Source: Oscillospiraceae bacterium (GTDB lineage: Bacteria; Bacillota; Clostridia; Oscillospirales; Oscillospiraceae). Taken from it: 22,522 nt of DNA. Each line of letters starts with the position of its first letter. Position 1 is the first letter of the stretch. Positions 20,695-22,522 of this stretch are shown one piece after another. The notes under the pieces were generated by a model. The model searched no databases, was not told the DNA's origin, and worked only from the letters and a program-made list of their open reading frames with translations. Position numbers and translations under genes: made by a program. The stretch lies in contig JAFSZQ010000046.1 of assembly GCA_017458885.1 (NCBI GenBank), forward strand, positions 1-22,522, read 5' to 3'.

Positions 20695-22206
20695 ATGTTT
20701 GGACAAACCCTCGTATCCCTGCTGCCTCCGATCATCGCCATTGGACTGGCGCTGATCACGAAGGAGGTCTACTCCTCGCTGTTCATCGGCATCCTCGCCG
20801 GCGGGCTGATGTATTCGCACTTCAGCTTTGCCGGAACGATGGAGCACGTCTTCGTCGACGGGATGATCGGCTCGCTCTCCGACGGGTGGAACGTCGGCAT
20901 CCTGCTGTTCCTCGTCATTCTCGGCGCGATGGTCATGCTGATGAACCGCGCCGGTGGGAGCGCCGCGTTCGGGCGCTGGGCGGCGGCGCACGTCAAGAGC
21001 CGCCGCGGCGCGGAGCTGGCGACCATCGCGCTGGGCGTGCTGATCTTCATTGACGACTACTTCAACTGCCTGACCGTCGGCTCGGTCATGAGCCCGCTCG
21101 CGGAGCGCCACGGCGTCACGCGCGCCAAGCTCGCGTACCTCATCGACGCGACGGCGGCGCCGATCTGCATCATCGCGCCGATCTCGTCCTGGGCTGCGGC
21201 GGTGACGGGCTTCGTGGACGGCGTGAACGGGCTCGACCTGTTCATCCGCGCGATCCCCTACAACTTCTACGCGGTGGCGACGCTCGTGATGCTCGTCACG
21301 CTCGCGGCGGGGCAGTTCGACTACGGCCCCATGCGCGCGGTGGAGATGGCGGAGCGGCTGCAGCACCCGCGCCGCGCGAGCATCACCGGCGCGGAAGACC
21401 TGCCGAACCCGCCCGTGCGCGACAACGGCAAGGTCATCCATCTCGTGCTGCCGATCCTCGTGCTGATCGTCTCCTGCGTCGTCGGCATGATCTACACCGG
21501 CTATCAAAACGGCGCGGACAGCTTTGTGGACGCGTTTGCGAACTCTGACGCCTCCGTGGGTCTCGTGTACGGCTCCGCCGCGGCGCTGGTCATCACGATC
21601 GTGTTCTATCTCTGCACGCGCGCGCTGACGTTCAGCGAGTGCATGAACGCCATTCCCGAGGGCTTCAAGGCGATGGTGCCCGCGATTTTGGTGCTGACCT
21701 TTGCGTGGACGCTCAAGGCGATGACCGACTCGCTCGGCGCGGCGGAGAACGTCGCGGCGCTGGTGAACTCCGCCGCGCACGGCGGCGCGATCATGAGCCT
21801 GCTGCCCGCGCTGGTGTTCGTCGTCGGCGGCTTCCTCGCGTTCGCGACCGGCACGAGCTGGGGCACGTTCGGCATCCTGATCCCGATCGTGGTGGATGTG
21901 TTCGGCGCGAACATGGGCAACGAGCTGATGGTCATTTCGATCTCCGCCTGCATGGCGGGCGCGGTGCTCGGCGACCACTGCTCCCCGATCTCGGACACGA
22001 CGATCATGGCGAGCGCGGGCGCGCAGTGCAACCACGTCCAGCACGTCTCGACGCAGCTCCCCTACGCGCTGACGGCCGCGGGCGTGTCGCTGGTGTGCTA
22101 CGTCGTCGCGGGCTTTGTGCGGAGCTGGTTCGTCTGCCTGCCGCTGTCCGTCGTGCTGATGGTGGTCACGCTGTTGGTCGTGCGCGCGGCGGAGAAGCGT
22201 TCCTGA
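20695..22206 (+). CDS. lysW: NhaC-superfamily transporter, predicted lysine transporter (LysW-like)
   Basis: A 503-residue membrane protein with about 11-12 hydrophobic segments. NhaC-superfamily features include FIDDYFNCLTVGSVMSPL, DATAAPICIIAPISSWAAAVTGF, FATGTSWGTFGILIPI and the C-terminal GDHCSPISDTTIMASAG. The superfamily contains Na+/H+ antiporters and amino-acid transporters. Control by a lysine riboswitch points to lysine import, the role proposed for LysW-type genes under L-boxes by comparative genomics; transport of lysine by this protein is inference. The start ATG at 20695 was chosen because an earlier in-frame ATG (20653) lies inside the terminator hairpin; only a weak AAAGG precedes the chosen start. 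The TGA stop lies in the first bases of the hairpin repeat that follows. Confidence 0.88.
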   Translation: MFGQTLVSLLPPIIAIGLALITKEVYSSLFIGILAGGLMYSHFSFAGTMEHVFVDGMIGSLSDGWNVGILLFLVILGAMVMLMNRAGGSAAFGRWAAAHVKSRRGAELATIALGVLIFIDDYFNCLTVGSVMSPLAERHGVTRAKLAYLIDATAAPICIIAPISSWAAAVTGFVDGVNGLDLFIRAIPYNFYAVATLVMLVTLAAGQFDYGPMRAVEMAERLQHPRRASITGAEDLPNPPVRDNGKVIHLVLPILVLIVSCVVGMIYTGYQNGADSFVDAFANSDASVGLVYGSAAALVITIVFYLCTRALTFSECMNAIPEGFKAMVPAILVLTFAWTLKAMTDSLGAAENVAALVNSAAHGGAIMSLLPALVFVVGGFLAFATGTSWGTFGILIPIVVDVFGANMGNELMVISISACMAGAVLGDHCSPISDTTIMASAGAQCNHVQHVSTQLPYALTAAGVSLVCYVVAGFVRSWFVCLPLSVVLMVVTLLVVRAAEKRS

Positions 22207-22400
22207 AACTGCTTTTCTCTTGCGAAAGAGAACGGTTCCTGACACCATTTTTTCTCTTTTCTTGAAAGAGAAAAAACGGTTTCAGACTTCCAAAAAAGAG
22301 AAAACGCTTTTGGGCGGCATTTCTTGTGATTTTAGGCTATCGTGCCTACACCACGCTGTTTGCCCGTACGGGTCAGCATTTGCTACCCCTTATTCGACGT
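22203..22400. repeat. Dispersed hairpin-bearing repeat, copy B, with a duplicated leading hairpin
   Basis: The main stem pairs 22239-22259 with 22265-22285 (21 positions, two mismatches, loop TCTTG), corresponding to the copy A stem. Downstream conserved blocks are AGACTTCC (22284-22291), ACGCTGTTTGC (22353-22363) and GCATTTGCTACCCCTTATTCG (22376-22396). A shorter related hairpin with the same start TTCCTGAAAC lies at 22200-22240 and overlaps the lysW stop codon; it may act as the lysW terminator. No convincing coding sequence runs through it. Confidence 0.8.
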
Positions 22401-22522
22401 TGTTGTAAAACGAAGAGACACAACGCCGCGCTGGTATCCCAAAGAGCGGCAGCGGACCGAAGACGCACCGTCAAATCGTCTCACGGGAAACAGCGCAAAT
22501 AAGACGCAAAAAGGACGCCAAC
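22401..22522. other. Unassigned tail of the window
   Basis: No coding region, RNA family or promoter was recognised. The only structure seen is a small inverted repeat CGTTGT/ACAACG (about 22397-22424). The stretch may be more of the repeat region or the leader of a gene beyond the window. Confidence 0.4.

Noticed and set aside
20689..22248. 519-codon open frame antisense to lysW
   Set aside because: Arg/His/Asp-rich composition typical of the shadow frame of a GC-rich gene; no ribosome binding site, no family motif, and the sense frame is a clear transporter.
22220..22408. 62-codon open frame inside repeat copy B as a small protein gene
   Set aside because: Copy A shares a short stretch (FQTS) in the same frame, but insertions shift the frame across the best conserved block, so the conservation is at nucleotide rather than protein level.

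Overview
The window is a GC-rich, gene-dense bacterial chromosome segment. Gene content suggests a Clostridia-type Firmicute, possibly Oscillospiraceae/Ruminococcaceae-like: RelA/SpoT, a YtrA-type GntR/ABC module, a DUF1836 protein, an SLH-domain surface protein, a lysine riboswitch (L-box), and strong SD and sigma-A-type promoters in AT-rich gaps. No phage, insertion sequence or CRISPR array is visible. The taxonomic call is inference from gene content.

Layout. 1-3.2 kb: the 3' part of relA converges on a minus-strand operon of thymidine kinase, a PflA-like radical SAM protein and dCMP deaminase, so two dTMP-precursor enzymes are co-transcribed. 3.2-3.35 kb: a hairpin-containing repeat that recurs at 22.2-22.4 kb. 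3.3-5.2 kb: mutY and a metallo-beta-lactamase-fold hydrolase diverge from promoters whose -35 boxes overlap. 5.3-8.1 kb: a D-2-hydroxyacid dehydrogenase, a HutC-type GntR regulator and, convergent, phosphoglycerate mutase. 8.1-9.8 kb: a minus-strand accessory cluster of MNT nucleotidyltransferase, HEPN protein and solitary EcoRI-type adenine methyltransferase.

10-12.1 kb: a secreted SLH-anchored protein with a Pro/Ser/Ala linker, Cys-rich repeats and a beta-helix-like C-terminus. 12.1-13.5 kb: an SGNH hydrolase diverging from a DUF1836 protein. 13.5-15.5 kb: a self-contained operon of YtrA-type repressor, ABC ATPase and membrane permease; the permease carries a GGADGPTAI motif typical of Na+-pumping decarboxylase beta subunits. 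15.6-17.3 kb: a large membrane-anchored protein of unknown function. 17.5-19.1 kb: gdhA, two bidirectional terminators and tRNA-Gly(CCC). 19.2-22.2 kb: a secreted D,D-carboxypeptidase, then a lysine riboswitch controlling an NhaC-superfamily transporter (LysW-like). The second repeat copy and an unassigned tail close the window.

Most of the window is ordinary housekeeping sequence. The parts that deserve a second look are the paired dispersed repeat, which overlaps stop codons of neighbouring genes; the MNT/HEPN/methyltransferase cluster; the decarboxylase-like motif in the ABC permease; the readable switch mechanism of the lysine riboswitch; and several promoter/operator architectures. All coordinates and motifs were read by eye; no search or folding program was run.
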